Assembly: GCF_965638725.1 (NCBI RefSeq)
Contig: NC_134982.1
Span: 38,740,799-38,804,798, forward strand
Source of the DNA: Aptenodytes patagonicus
Lineage: Eukaryota; Chordata; Aves; Sphenisciformes; Spheniscidae
DNA length: 64,000 bases
Direction of reading: 5' to 3'
Shown here one piece after another: positions 1 to 30,359 of the stretch (the first letter of the stretch is position 1; each line of letters begins with the position of its first letter). The notes beneath the pieces are model-generated. The model was not told the DNA's origin. It saw nothing but the letters and a program-made list of their open reading frames with translations, and did not search any database. Made by a program: the position numbers and the translations under genes.

Positions 1-13473
<13,473 letters not shown>

Positions 13474-14543
13474 AATTGAGGAAGATGCACGCTAAACTTC
13501 AGTGAGACAAAAGCAGAGGTCAACAAACCAGGAGCATGGTGATATATACACTTTGAATCCCAAAAGGTGATAACTGAGCAATTTGTCAAAGCAATTTCAT
13601 TGAACTACAACATATATTCTTGTCTTTCATCTCATGAGACACAGTATAAAGTACGTTAAAATGTTTTAAAACTAAATTAATAGGGTGAGTTGGTTTCAGT
13701 GATTGATCTGCTTTTTTCTCCTGTATATACTTCTCCTTTTCCTTCCTCAAATCTTTCCCCTACAATATAAAGTTGTTCAAAAAGGTGATGTTTAAATAGC
13801 AGCCTGTAGTTGGTGACGTTCTTAAGGGCAACCAATATTTGTGTATTTTAATGAAATACCTTTCCTGCCACAGAATACTTAGATTCTTCACTACTTCTTT
13901 AAAATGACCTTTATCTAAAGAGGGATCTTTTTATTGGTGTGCAGTATGTATGTATGAATGTAAATATTTGAGTCTTGGATTGGAAGTTGCAATGTAGTTG
14001 CTTTTGTCAGATCACAGTACCTAAAATTGCTACCCTTCTCCTGACCCTTGTCCCTATCAGTATTCTTAATTATCTTTGGCTGACCTTTTCATAATGTATG
14101 TCTACAGTTGTAAAAACCAGAAACTTACACTCAGTTTTTCTGTATTCTCTATCTGACAAACTGAAGATCCTATGAATGTACTGCCACTTTCTCCAAAAGA
14201 ATGATAGGCGTCTACACTAAGCAGCTCAGAAATGGATGGCTTTCTAAAAATTAGATAGGAAGCTTAAATGGCATTAGGATACATACAACATTTGTCAAAC
14301 AGATACTGTCTGAAAAAATTATGCTTTATACTGTATGCATGTATACTTAAAAAGTGTCTTTTCCTTGAATTCTTTATCACCCTCTCCCATGGTTTCATGC
14401 TAGCCTGTGGGTTACTTATTTTGCACTGATAGTCCAAATTCAATATTTCAATTAAAATGTATTTCTAAATATGTTCTTCAAAGTGTATATTAGCACAAAT
14501 GAAGTGCTTGAGTGTATGATCTGAAAAGATGAATCCATCTTTC

Positions 14544-14636
14544 GGATTGCTTCTAGTAGATAAGACACTTCCTCACCTCACGTATCTAATTGACTACAGT
14601 AGTCAGTCTTGGCAAGAAGGGCCTGGATACTGGTCA
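14544..14636 (+). repeat. 93-bp repeat, copy 1
   Basis: Starts GGATTGCTTCTAGTAGATAA and ends GGATACTGGTCA. It is the same as 15406-15498 except for three bases. It contains the near-palindrome TGACTACAGTAGTCA (14591-14605). Confidence 0.9.
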
Positions 14637-15405
14637 ACAATTTAAATGTTTCTGTTACTTGAGGAATATGATAAGATTTATTCCAGGTTTTTTGCTGAAA
14701 TTTAATGGTGTGGCTTTTCTGGTGGAATTATTCCTAGAGAAAAAAAGAGTTAAGATTTGTAGCATGTTAAAGGAGCATAGCTAAAACTATAATCGCATCT
14801 GAGTATGAATGTATTTACTTCATACTAGTCTTTTTCTTAAAAGTTTTCATTCTTGAAAATGATGAGGGATGAAAATCTGTCTGGAACAGCTTCTACATGA
14901 AACAACAAAACCAACTTTTGTTTTTTCATGAGGCTAAAACAAAGGATTTGCACTATTTGTGACAAAATACATTTGCATCATAGACTGATTCCTTGTATTT
15001 TGTCTAAAAGTGCTGATCCTAAGTTAATATGGGGATATTGCCTGGACAGATTCTCTCCTGATGAAAATACTGTGTTTTCTCAACAATTAAAAGCAAGAAA
15101 GCACACACTGACTCTTTTCTCATTCTTTATTCTTTGAGTTTATGCATAGTTGCTTGCTGATACCTGACCTACATCACAATGGAAGAGTAGAGCTTGATTC
15201 TTCATATTTTCCTCTCTTTTTCTATTACATAATTGACATGCACGGTTCCATCCTTTTAAAGTAAAAGTCTCTCTGAAGCAGTCGTCCAAACAACTTGTAC
15301 AAATTAAAATGGCAAATTTTCCTGTATAATTCTATACTGATCTTAAACATACAGCTATGCAAAGACTATTTTTGAGTGTTAAATGGACAAACTATATGAT
15401 TATGT

Positions 15406-15498
15406 GGATTGCTCCTAGTAGATAAGACACTTCCTCACCTCACATACCTAATTGACTACAGTAGTCAGTCTTGGCAAGAAGGGCCTGGATACTGGTCA
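15406..15498 (+). repeat. 93-bp repeat, copy 2
   Basis: Matches 14544-14636 at 90 of 93 positions, 862 bp downstream, in the same orientation. This copy alone is bracketed by 8-bp inverted repeats: ATGTGGAT at 15403-15410 and ATCCACAT at 15502-15509. The central TGACTACAGTAGTCA is at 15453-15467. Confidence 0.9.
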
Positions 15499-18400
15499 TG
15501 TATCCACATTCATTGCAACTTGCAATGAATCAAGTTTTAGTTGTCCTTAAATTCTCCCAGCTCATTAAATTGCAAAGAAAATCTGTCCAGTGAGTGCTGT
15601 TTTAGATAATTGGTGACATCCAAATTGTTTTAAACCATTGTAAATAATATTATTATAAACTCAAATCTGTAAGCAGATCACCTTCATTTCAAAACAACCT
15701 TCCCATCTGTTGATGAAAATATAGATTAATCAGGCAGTAGTGTTGTAGAAACAGCAAAGCAGATTGTGTCACAGCATCTCGCGCTAAATGTTAGACTTTC
15801 CCCAGGTACATACACTAAACAAATAAAAACCTAAAGCCTGAGGGGAAAAGGGCAGCTGCAGGATTGAACTTGCTTTGATTTGCTCCTGCATATTGGTGTT
15901 TCTGTACACTACAAATTAACTTCTCTTCCTGTTGTATGTACCTGGATTTCAGAGTGGTAGAAGTCCTGCATGTAATTACTTGAAATCTTGAATCTGCCTA
16001 TTGAAATTAATTCTTCAGTATAGAATGACAAAAGTAAGTGCTTACTCTTTCTAATTTGGATTTTTTTAATGCCTAGTTTTTAATAGCTAACTGATCAGCT
16101 GGTTCATGAATGAAACCCATAGTTCAAATGAAAAGGGAGATCTCTGAAAGCAATTTGTTTATTAAGTTTTCATCTAAGGAGATGCTTTTTGGGGGGAGAA
16201 AAAAGTTCACAAAAATTTGAAACGAATTAAGAACTGAGTATTTTTTTCCTAGTTGCTTTCTCTCCTTTCAAATGCATGATGGCACTTCCTGTTCTTCCTT
16301 TGACTTTTAGGTCTCCTCCTCCAAACAGGTAGAGACTGCAGGTTTTCCTACACAAACTTTCTGACATGTAGGCTCCCCTAATTTGAATGCTGAAAGAACT
16401 GTGAGCACACATAAGAAAAGGGCGTGGCATAAAATAGCTTAGCATGGCTTGATACTCATATGGTTGAAAATCTGGCCAAAAATAAACAGGGAAAAGTCTT
16501 CAAAAGTTTTTTGTGAGTGCATTGCAAACACTTTCATCTTTCTGAAAATTGGGCACTAAAGTTCTAAGTTCTTCTCTGCAAGTTAGTAATAGCATGAACT
16601 TCTTGGGCTACATAGGAATGACTTAGTTACCTACAAATGCTTCTAACTTGTTTGACACCCCGCTCCTAGTAATCCAAATTTATCTGAATCCATAATGCAT
16701 GAATGAACTGGACAAAGGGTTGTGAAGGAGGGGTGTGGATAAGCTTGGTCTTGGTTCTGTTTTCCTCTCAGTGTAAGCAGAAAAAGTAGCATTTTGTTCA
16801 CTTGCAAAACTCTTGCCTCCAAATGCTCTTTCTAGTAGCTCAGCAGCCAGCGTTCAGGAGGAGATGGCTCTTCTGTGTGTATTTTGGAATTCTCAGTATA
16901 AACGTGAAGAAAATGATTGCAGATCAGTATTAACTTCAAAACCTGCAATGTGTGCACAGAGTGAGGGTATAAACCGAACTGACTACGTATGTGGATGCAA
17001 AATGTTAATGAATTTCAGGTAAGCCCAAGAACTTAGAAAGTTTGTGTTGGAATAACAATTATCACAGAGAAGCTTCCTTGAATTGTTGCCCTAAGGATGC
17101 TGAGCTTCAGTCAGTTATGCTGAGAAGATACCATCTTGCACCTTTCACCCAGCTATAAAACAGTTACATATAGCTTGTGTGCTCATATCAAAATAGCTAT
17201 TTTTTGTATAATTAAAACAACAAATGGGTTCTTAAAGGTTTAAAATCAGGATTCTTAAGTGACAAAGTTTTTCTTTATGAATTATAAATATATTCTGGCA
17301 CATTACCAAGACATAACAACTTTCAAAACCCCGTAGCTATAGGAGACTGATGTGGCTGCAGTATTGGCACAGTAATAGGTACCAGCTTGTACACGTTACT
17401 AGAAACATCTGTATGTTACTTATAGTCATATCCTGTCTTCACATTTTATATAACTCAACCTTAGACAATACAACTTTAATGGAAAATATTTTATTTAGTA
17501 TATGGGTTTCAAACTAAACTCATTTGTTTTGCAAGTAACTTAGTCTTGTTCCTAGTGGAATTTCACATTGGTTAAGTTCAAGCTACGTTGCACTTGTGAA
17601 TGAGTAATTTTATTCCATTTTAACTGTGAATTAATGGCTTTTTGTATTGCTGCAGCTAGAGGAATATACCTTTCATTGAGTTTACTGCTTTCCTTGAATA
17701 ACTGCAACATAGGGGATATTTTCAAAATGTATATTAAATTAGATAAGAGAAATTATATTTTTTAAAACAAATTGTTAAAATGTAAGTAACTGAAGAATCC
17801 ACTCGGTAGTTTTCTCTTTTTAAAACTTAATTCAACAATTATTTCAATGCAGATAACTTTATTTCATTAAATGGTAAGCAGATTGTCTTATTCACATAAC
17901 TGTACATTTTCAACAAAGGTTTTTTTCTTTTAACTAATAAAAACCTTAAGGTGCCTTCTGTATATCAGCTCTTCATTATGGACCTTTTTAAAAAAACAAA
18001 CAAACACCCTTGTAACTTTTAAGTCTTGAAACTGAATGGTTTAATTGGACTCTGGTTCTGTATTCTACTGTGCTGTATATTGTGATGCATATGAGGAGAG
18101 AAACGGATGGGGTTTTTATGTGTTCTTTCAGTCTGCATCAATCAATGGTGCAAATAAAAGGGATTGTTTGCTGTTTTTAGAAGCACATTAAACTCCTTTT
18201 AGGAGCTTAAAATAAACTATTGTAATGAGGATGAAAGGATGTAGTGTGAATAAATTATGATTTTATTAAGTGAGCTGGGAAGTTTTCTTTAATGCAATAA
18301 AATTTGCACTGGTTTAGAGACTGTTTTGAACTGTTGAAAAATGGCATCCATTTACTGTGCTTTGATTAACAAGTGTTTCTCTATAATGTTTTTGTACATT

Positions 18401-18502
18401 TGACAAATGTTTCTTGAGTTTAAAAGGGCACTCTGCATATTCTGAATTCTGTATAGATATCCTAGACTAAGAAACAATTTTTAATGTATTTCCCAAAATA
18501 AA

Positions 18503-19023
18503 ATATGTATGCATCCTGTGTAAAAAAATTTCAATTGTTCAGCTTTTTTGCCATTGGAACTTATCTGTTTGACAGAATTTAACCTTAAATGCAAATTCAG
18601 CCTGTAGTTAGGCAACAGCAGAGACTTTTGACTGCCTTTTTGGGGAATTGTTTCCTAATACCTTAGTGACTTCTGAATGAGCAGAAGCAGGAGCAGTCGG
18701 GGCAGGGGGAGAGGAAGAGAAAAGACGGGGTTCACTTGTGGAGATCTGGTTCATGAGAGAGGATGGCTCTGTGGCACCTTAAGCAAGCCATGGGGACGAG
18801 CAGAGGTAAGAAGAATTGAAAACCAGGGTGAGGGAGTCAGAATCCATGAAGATTTTGTTTGCAGGAAAGTCATGGACCCTGGCTTCCTGACGGTAGAGCT
18901 GCTGCTCTCTGCTGACCAGGAAAAGCATCGTTAATTGGTGGTGGGAGCAGGTTGGTGGCTCTACTTGGCGGAATACTTCCCAGCGGTTCTGGTTTGTTCT
19001 GTAGTGGCAGCACAGAGTGCATC
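18503..19023. other. Intergenic, nothing recognised
   Basis: Sequence between the last DENND4C poly(A) candidate and the next LTR. It includes a purine-rich stretch at 18676-18725. I see no exon, RNA or named repeat. Confidence 0.4.
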
Positions 19024-19562
19024 TGTCATGGTTTAACCCCAGCCAGCAACTGAGCACCACACAGCCGCTCACTCACTCATCCCGCCCCCCTGGTGGGATG
19101 GGGGAGAGAATCGGAAGAGTAAAAGTGAGAAAACTCATGGGTTGAGATATAGACAGTTTAATAACTGAAATAAAATAAAATAGTAGTAGTAATAACAATA
19201 ATAATAAAAGAATATACAAAGCAAGTGATGCACAGTGCAATTGCTCACCACCCGCTGACCAGCCAGTCCCCGAGCAGCGGCCCCCCCAGCCAACTCCCCC
19301 CAGTCACATGGTATGGAATGTCCCTTGGGCCAGTTTGGGTCAGCTGTCCTGGCTGTGCCCCCTCCCAGCTTCTTGTGCACCTCCAGCCTTCTCAGTCGGT
19401 AGAGCACGGGAAGCTGAAAAGTCCTTGGCTAGTGTAAGCACGACTTAGCAACAACTGAAACATCGGTGTGCTACCAACATTGTTCTCACCCTGAATCCAA
19501 AACACAGCGCTGCACCAGCTACTAGCAAGAAAATTAACTCTATCCCTGCCGAAACCAGGACA
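19024..19562 (-). mobile_element. Solo ERV LTR (ERVL-like), TATA segment apparently lost
   Basis: A 539-bp block begins TGTCATGGTTTAACCCCAGC and ends GCCGAAACCAGGACA on the plus strand. On the minus strand it opens TGTCCTGGTTTCGGCAGGGA, which I recognise as a very common avian LTR start. Flanks GCATC (19019-19023) and ACATC (19563-19567) form a probable 5-bp target duplication with one change. An AT-rich stretch (TAAAATAAAATAGTAGTAG region, 19168-19210) corresponds to the poly(A) region on the minus strand. On the minus strand CATGTGACTGGGGGGAGTTG lacks a TATA box where related copies usually have one. Confidence 0.85.
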
Positions 19563-20439
19563 ACATCGTAGCTTGCAAGAGACAGCGATGGACTTCCTGC
19601 CTTATAACATACTTGCAGCTTTACATGCAGTTGTCAGATTTTTATTTTTTTTAAATGGGGCGGGGTAGAGCAGGAGGAGTGAGGCTGGGATGAAATTTAA
19701 GCTGTAGAAACTGCCACCTACTGACAAGCGCTTCAGGCCTTCACCACTGAGTATCTTTCAAACTCGCTCATGTATGGCAGTCAGTTCATTGATCTGTTAG
19801 TAAAAATAAGAATACCAGACCCTAAACACCTTTCTCTCTGAAAAGAGAAGGCATAGCACAAACTGGTAGCTTGTGGAGAAGATTCATAATAAACTCTTCT
19901 TTTCAGGCCCGTTTTTAGGCAGGGAACTCGGGAACAGTTAGTCTTTTGGACTTGACTTTTATAGTCTTGTCAACGTCACAATGACTTTGCTTGTTTTGCT
20001 CTGACTGCATTTAATAATGCTGCCTGCTAAAAATATTACACTGCCTTCCTAATGTGCTGCCTTTAATGTGGCCTGTTGAGAGAGGAGGCTGAAGGAGGGA
20101 GGGTGTAACAGACAGGAACAAAAGCTTACATTTGAGGAATCACCGAAGAAGCATGAACACAGGATTTGGGTTTGAAGCTGTAGGGAGGAGGGAACTGCTG
20201 TCTCCTGTGCCAAAATCACATGGGAAACTTGAGGGAATGTGATGGAAGAAGGCAATAGCAGAAGGAGCAGAAGGAAGCTCTGATCCTTCATGTGTTCAGA
20301 TCTACTGTCAGAATACTCATTAGTGGTAGTTCTCCCCAGCTCTGTAGAGACAAACTTCCACTGTCTACAAAGAGGAGTAAAGGAAGAGTCACTAACTTGC
20401 CAAGCCGGAGAAAATCTGATGGGGTCCAAAAGGAAACAC
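19563..20439. other. Intergenic, nothing recognised
   Basis: Unique-looking sequence between the LTR and a CR1 fragment. Open frames on the minus strand at 20049-20560 have no homology I can recognise and no start or splice context. Confidence 0.4.
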
Positions 20440-21158
20440 AAAGGTTCTGCCTCTGGGTACAAATAACCTCATGCACCACTGCAGGCTGGGGGCAGACCAG
20501 CTGGAGAACAGCTGGGCAGGAAACAACCTTAGGGTTCCTGGTGGACACCAACCTGACCATGAGTCAGCAGAGTGCCCTCACAGCAAAGCAAGCCAAGTGT
20601 CCTGGGGTGAACTAGGCAGAGCATTGCCAGTAGGTGGAGGAAGGTGATCTTTCCCCTCTACTTAGTGCTGGTGAGGCATGTCTGGGTGCTATGTCCACGT
20701 CTGGGCTGACCAGGAGAGACTTGGACATCCTGGGATGACTCCAGTGAAAGGCCACAAAGGTGTTGAAGGGCCTGGAGCGTCTGTCACGCAAGGGGAGACT
20801 GACAGAGCTGGCACTGTTCAGCCTGGAGAAAGCTTGGGGGCAGGGAGGGAGGGAGAATCTCATCCGTGTGTCTAAATACCTGATGGGGTGGGTAGGGAGC
20901 AGAGAAGACAGAGCCAGGCTCTTCTCAGTGATGCCCTGTGCCAGAAGAGGCAATGGGCATAAACTTGAACTACAGGAAAGTCCACTTAAATGTTTTAACT
21001 GTGAGGGTGGTGAAACACTGGAAATGGTTGTCTGGAAGGTTGTGGAGCCTCCATCCTTTAAAAAATGGCTCAGACCTGACTGGACATCGCCTTGCTTCGG
21101 CAGGGGTTTGTGCTACAGACTTCCAGGGTTGCCTACCAGTCTCAGTGGCTCTGTGGGG
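20440..21158 (+). mobile_element. Old CR1 LINE 3' fragment
   Basis: The segment carries CR1 ORF2 C-terminal landmarks in order: CTGGTGGACACCAACCTGAC with ATGAGTCAGCAG, CAGAGCATTGCCAGTAGGT, a CTGGAGCG / GGAGACTGACAGAGCTGGC block, GTGGTGAAACACTGG, and the 3' region CCTTGCTTCGGCAGGGG. The frame is broken in several places and the 3' tail repeat has decayed, so it is an old 5'-truncated copy. Confidence 0.75.
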
Positions 21159-21794
21159 ACTGGTGGCAGCCAGAAACTGCTGGGAAGAGCAGAGGCTGGC
21201 TTCGCCTGTTACCAGATTAGTTTAAAGAGATGTTCTGCCATTTTTGTTCAGGTTTCCTCAAGGTGTTTTCCTTTGGCTTCCCCCCCCGCCTCATTTTTTT
21301 CTGTAGTGTCATACTGTCTGAATTCAGACCTTGCCAGTTAAAAACGATTACGTATGTCGATGTTATGTGTGTTCTGTTTCCTTGGGTTGTGGAGAGATGA
21401 AATAGCAACCTAACAGGTTGTGACCAGAGTCCCTGCTACTTGCCCTGAAGCTCAAGATGTCTCTGAATTTGTAGCTGAGCTTCAGGCTTGCTGAAAAACC
21501 TTGCTCTTGAAGAGCAGAAATCCTGCCGAAACTGCTGTTAAATTCAAGGAAAAGCTGCTGCTCCCAGGTAGCACTTCTTATTTGTCATTATGTTTTGTAT
21601 CACAGGTTTTGAACTGCTGTTAAGGTGGTAAGAGACTTCTGCAGCTGCTCGCCTTGCAAAGTTTTATTGCAGATCCTACTGTAGTAAAGTCGGGAAGTGC
21701 ACAAGGGGCAGAGAGAGAGCACTACCTCATTAACCTCTTCAAAGTTGGGCATTTGATTCATCCATGACCTAAAGCCATGGTGAAAGCAGGTGGC

Positions 21795-22996
21795 TGGGAA
21801 AATCCAGGATGGATTTACCAAAGGCAAATCATGCCAGACTAACCTGATCACCTTCTACAACAAAATAACATCTTCTGTCAACAGGGGGAGAGCAGCGGAT
21901 GTTGCTTACCTGGACCTTAGCAAAGCGTTCAACACCGTTTCCCACAGCCTTCTCCTGGACAAATTGGCAAGATATAGACTGGACGGGTGGTCTGCGAGAC
22001 GGAAATTGTCTCACAGGCTGCACTCAGAGGGCGGCGATCAATGGTTTTTACTCAGGCTGGCTGCCTGTCACAAGTGGGGTCCCCCAGGGATCGATACTGG
22101 GCCCCATGTTGTTCAACGTCTTCATAAATGATCTGGACAATGGGACTGAAAGCACCCTCACCAAGTTTGCTGATGTCACTAAGCTGGCGGGTGAGGTGGA
22201 CACGTCAGAAGGGAGAGCCATCTTTCAGAGAGACCTGGACAGGCTGGAAGAGCGGACTAGCAAGAACTGTATGAAGCTCAACAAAGGCAAGTGCAAAGTC
22301 CTGCATCTGGGACAATGTAACCAAAGAGCCCAGCACAGGCTACGATCCGTGTGGCTGGGGAGCAGCCTTGCCGAGAGGGACCTGGGGGTCCTGGTGGATG
22401 GACAACAAGCTGAACATGAGTCAGCAGTGTGCCACTGCAGCAGCCAAGGCAAATTGGATCCTGAGATGCATCCACAGAGGCATTACTAGCAGAGATAGAG
22501 ACATGATCATCCCACTCAGCACTTGTCAGGCTGCACCTGGAGTACTGGGTCCAGTTCTGGGTCCCACAGTTCAAGAAAGATGCAGACTGGAGAGGGTCCA
22601 AAGGAGGGCCACAAAGATTATGAAAGGGCTGGACAAACTGCCCCATGAGGAAAGACTGAAGGACTTAGGTCTTTTCACCGCAGAGAAAGCTCAGAGGAGA
22701 CCTCCTCATATACTTCAAGGGCAGCTACAAAGAAGACAGAGGCTCTCTCTTTGCAAGGAGCCACATAAAGACAAGGGGCAACAGATACAAGCTGTACCTG
22801 GAGAGGTTTCAATACATTTTTTTACAGTGAGAACAACCTCTCCGCAGACATGGTAGATTCCCCATCAATGGAGGTTTTCCAAGACATGACTGGACAGGGC
22901 ACTAGATCATCTCATCTAGGCTCCCTTTCTCATGAAAGGTTGAACCAGATGATCTTTCAAGGTCCCTTCCAACCTGGGATGTTCTGTGATTCTAAG
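21795..22996 (+). mobile_element. CR1 LINE fragment, ORF2 reverse transcriptase decayed
   Basis: It begins in the RT domain (CAGGATGGATTTACCAAAGG) and ends with the CR1 tail GTTCTGTGATTCTAAG near 22994. RT landmarks are spread over different frames: YLDLSKAFNTVSH (motif A) near 21906, SGVPQGSILGPMLFN (motif B) near 22072, and FADVTK (motif C) near 22163. The second catalytic Asp of motif C is Val and frameshifts break the frame, so it is inactive. Confidence 0.88.
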
Positions 22997-24661
22997 TCAT
23001 GGTATGCCTGATTTGCACTTACAAACCCAGGACTGGAGAATGAAGCAGCAGAGGAACCACAAAGGAAGATTCAAGGAAGCAAGTGATGGAGAACAGCGCA
23101 GGAAAGTGTTTTTTTGTAATTGGGGATTAGGCTATGCATTTCCTGGCTCTGACAAGGCCACGCATTCTCACTGACAACTTGACAGTAATAACCAGCACCC
23201 CACCCACTTTTTCCACCCATTAATACAGCGGGGTATTATTAGTTGCACTGCTTCAGAGAAAGACTTATTAGCAGCCTATACAGTAGGACATCCTTGTAAG
23301 AACACAGGTCTCTTCCAGGACATGCTAATCTCAGTGCTTGGTGACCGTGACCAGAGTAAGTGCCTCTTAATCGCATGCAAACACCTGTTACCAAGATCCA
23401 AAAGAGAAGGCTAGATAGCGTTAGGAAATTATCATGTGTATTTCTCTTCTGCAGATTACCGTAAAATTCTCAGCGTTGCGAATATAGTATGTGCTAATAT
23501 CATAAAGATGAGACCCCTTTTGCTCGACAGTGCCTGTTGATATGACTTCTTTACAGTAAAGATTTGTAACGTGTGTGTGCGCAAGTTTTTAGTAAGCAGA
23601 TTAAAGATGTCATATGAAGCATATTTGACTGCCAGATGATATACAGATTTATCCCTATTTCCTCCATATCAATTTTTGCAGCTGACAGACTAAGATTAAA
23701 TTGTAATTGGATTTGTGAATGGTACACTTTTTATTTTAGTGATGCTCAGGCTTAACAGGGCATATATGGCTATCTTCACTACTAAGAGAAACAAACCTCT
23801 TGTTTAAAGTGAAACTGTAGGTCTTGAACATGGCCTCCATTAAGAAAAAAATACACCGATGTATCTAGTTCATCTTACATAAAATGGTACCCTCTTAAAA
23901 TTTTATGAAACTAGCCAGCATTCTTATTTAACTCATGCTTAACTACTATTGCTAACCCTTTTTGCCTTTTTGGATTATGTAGTTGATTTGTCATTCAGAA
24001 GTAGTCTATTATTCTTCTTCCACCTGAACAGTTATGCAATGAAAGAGCTTAAATGGAAGCTTGGAGTAACTGCTTTGGCCAATTCTCATAGTCTGAGGCT
24101 TCTACTGCACACACGTGCTTCATGGCAAACTCTACCCTTGTCAGAGATCAGTATCCCCTCACCCTAGTACAAACCCTAAGTTCAGGGACAGCAATCTGAT
24201 CCTTCTGTGCCCATAATCCACTGCCAGCAAGTCATGTGTTCTGCAACTCTTGATTTCCTAGAGTCCAGATTCCACATTCGGCATATTAGAAAATTGTTTC
24301 TAGACAGTCAGGTGGGGCCCCGACTTAAAAAGCCTTGCCATGCACACAGGAAGAGGGGAAAAAACCCCTTCCTAACTTCTAAGGTTGTCATAAAGCTTAA
24401 TGTATTGAAGTTTTTATACTGGAAATAGAAGCACCTATCTCAAAAACTGAGGTGGATCCTGATTACTATTTTAAGAACAGAGCAGAACTCCCATCGCCCT
24501 TACCCGGTACTAGATCTGCACAAAGTACAGTCTGAATACATAAAGGCTACTGTAAAGTTTTTTTATCCTTGAGTAAAATTTCTAAGTCAAACCTTTTAAT
24601 GGCTGGCTTACTCACACTCAGCCTTCAGTACTAATTTCAAGAGCAGAATACTTAAATACTT
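22997..24661. other. Intergenic, nothing recognised
   Basis: AT-rich sequence with only short open frames and no recognised repeat or RNA gene. Confidence 0.4.
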
Positions 24662-24840
24662 ATAAAATCAGAGTATCTCGAGTTGGAAGGGACCCATAAG
24701 GATCGAATCCAACTCCCTGCTCCTCGCAGGACTACCTAAAACTAAACCATGTGACTAAGAGCGTCATCCAGACGCTCCTTGATCTCTGACAGGCTTGGTG
24801 CCATGACCACTTCCCTGGGGAGGCTGTTCCAGTGACTGAC
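24662..24840 (-). mobile_element. Short CR1 LINE 3' fragment
   Basis: On the plus strand it starts with the reverse-complement CR1 tail (AAAATCAGAGTATC), then GAGTTGGAAGGGACCCATAA, ATCCAACTCCCTGCTC, and ends at CCCTGGGGAGGCTGTTCCAG. This is the 3' end of a CR1 copy on the minus strand, heavily 5' truncated. Confidence 0.82.
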
Positions 24841-25319
24841 TCAATTGCACTTAATTCTGCCAAGAATCAGCTGAAGGCTTTATGTTTTACCAATCTTACA
24901 CACAGTATCAAAAGCAACTGACATGATTCTTCATCTGGAAGCACTATCCTGTTAAGATTAAAAAAAACTACCACCACTGAACAGTACCAAGTGAGTTCTA
25001 CATACAGCTCCTCAAGATTAGCTTAAGTTTAGTTCCTGTGGACACTGCTGAACCATCACACAGGATTTTGCCGTTACAGGTAAATCCTGCTTGTAGAAAA
25101 ATCAACATGCACGCAGAACGTTATTATAAATTGGAACTTCTCACTAGAGACATGAATATATATTACAAGTTCTCAAAAGAGAACTGAATCAAGACCAAGG
25201 CCTGTAGTTTCAGTTTGGTCTGCATGATACAGTTGGTCTAGACTACTATTTATTTTAAGATATGGGCAGTAACAATATGCACTGGAAAGTCTCATACTGA
25301 AAGTTAACCACAAAAAGGG

Positions 25320-25325
25320 TTTATT
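25320..25325 (-). terminator. RPS6: RPS6 poly(A) signal AATAAA
   Basis: TTTATT on the plus strand reads AATAAA on the minus strand, 20 bases after the RPS6 stop codon. This fits the very short 3' UTR typical of ribosomal protein genes. Cleavage is expected near 25300. Confidence 0.8.
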
Positions 25326-25344
25326 TTTAGTATCATGTACATCT

Positions 25345-30279
<4,935 letters not shown>

Positions 30280-30303
30280 CCTCGCCGCGCCGCGCCGCCG
30301 CAA

Positions 30304-30310
30304 GAAAAGG
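30304..30310 (-). promoter_or_regulatory. RPS6: 5' TOP motif at predicted RPS6 transcription start
   Basis: The minus strand reads CAGCCTTTTCTTGCGG here. A start at the C near 30310 would give an mRNA beginning CCTTTTC, the terminal oligopyrimidine tract that puts ribosomal protein mRNAs under mTOR/LARP1 control. The 5' UTR would be about 31 nt. Confidence 0.78.
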
Positions 30311-30313
30311 CTG

Positions 30314-30321
30314 CACTTCCG
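30314..30321 (-). promoter_or_regulatory. ETS/GABP-type site CGGAAGTG
   Basis: CACTTCCG on the plus strand is the ETS-family consensus on the minus strand, a few bases upstream of the predicted RPS6 start. This element and position are common in ribosomal protein promoters. Confidence 0.6.
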
Positions 30322-30349
30322 CCCGCAGCCCGCACATACACCCGCCAAC

Positions 30350-30359
30350 TCTCGCGAGA
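30350..30359. promoter_or_regulatory. Palindromic TCTCGCGAGA promoter element
   Basis: Perfect 10-bp palindrome TCTCGCGAGA about 40 bp upstream of the RPS6 start. This motif is known from TATA-less, CpG-island and often bidirectional promoters (reported binders include ZBTB33). Function here is inferred from position. Confidence 0.7.

Larger units (their letters stand above)
13474..18502 (+). other. DENND4C: Probable DENND4C 3' UTR and downstream flank
   Basis: AT-rich, non-coding sequence after the stop codon. Poly(A) signals AATAAA on the plus strand occur at 15822, 16481, 17936, 18153, 18295 and 18497. The cluster at 17.9-18.5 kb looks like a 3' end, which would make the UTR up to about 5 kb. 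Which signal is used cannot be told from sequence. A duplicated 93-bp segment lies within it. Confidence 0.5.

Noticed and set aside
20049..20462. 137-codon minus-strand frame
   Set aside because: No recognised domain or splice sites, and it abuts an old CR1; likely chance.
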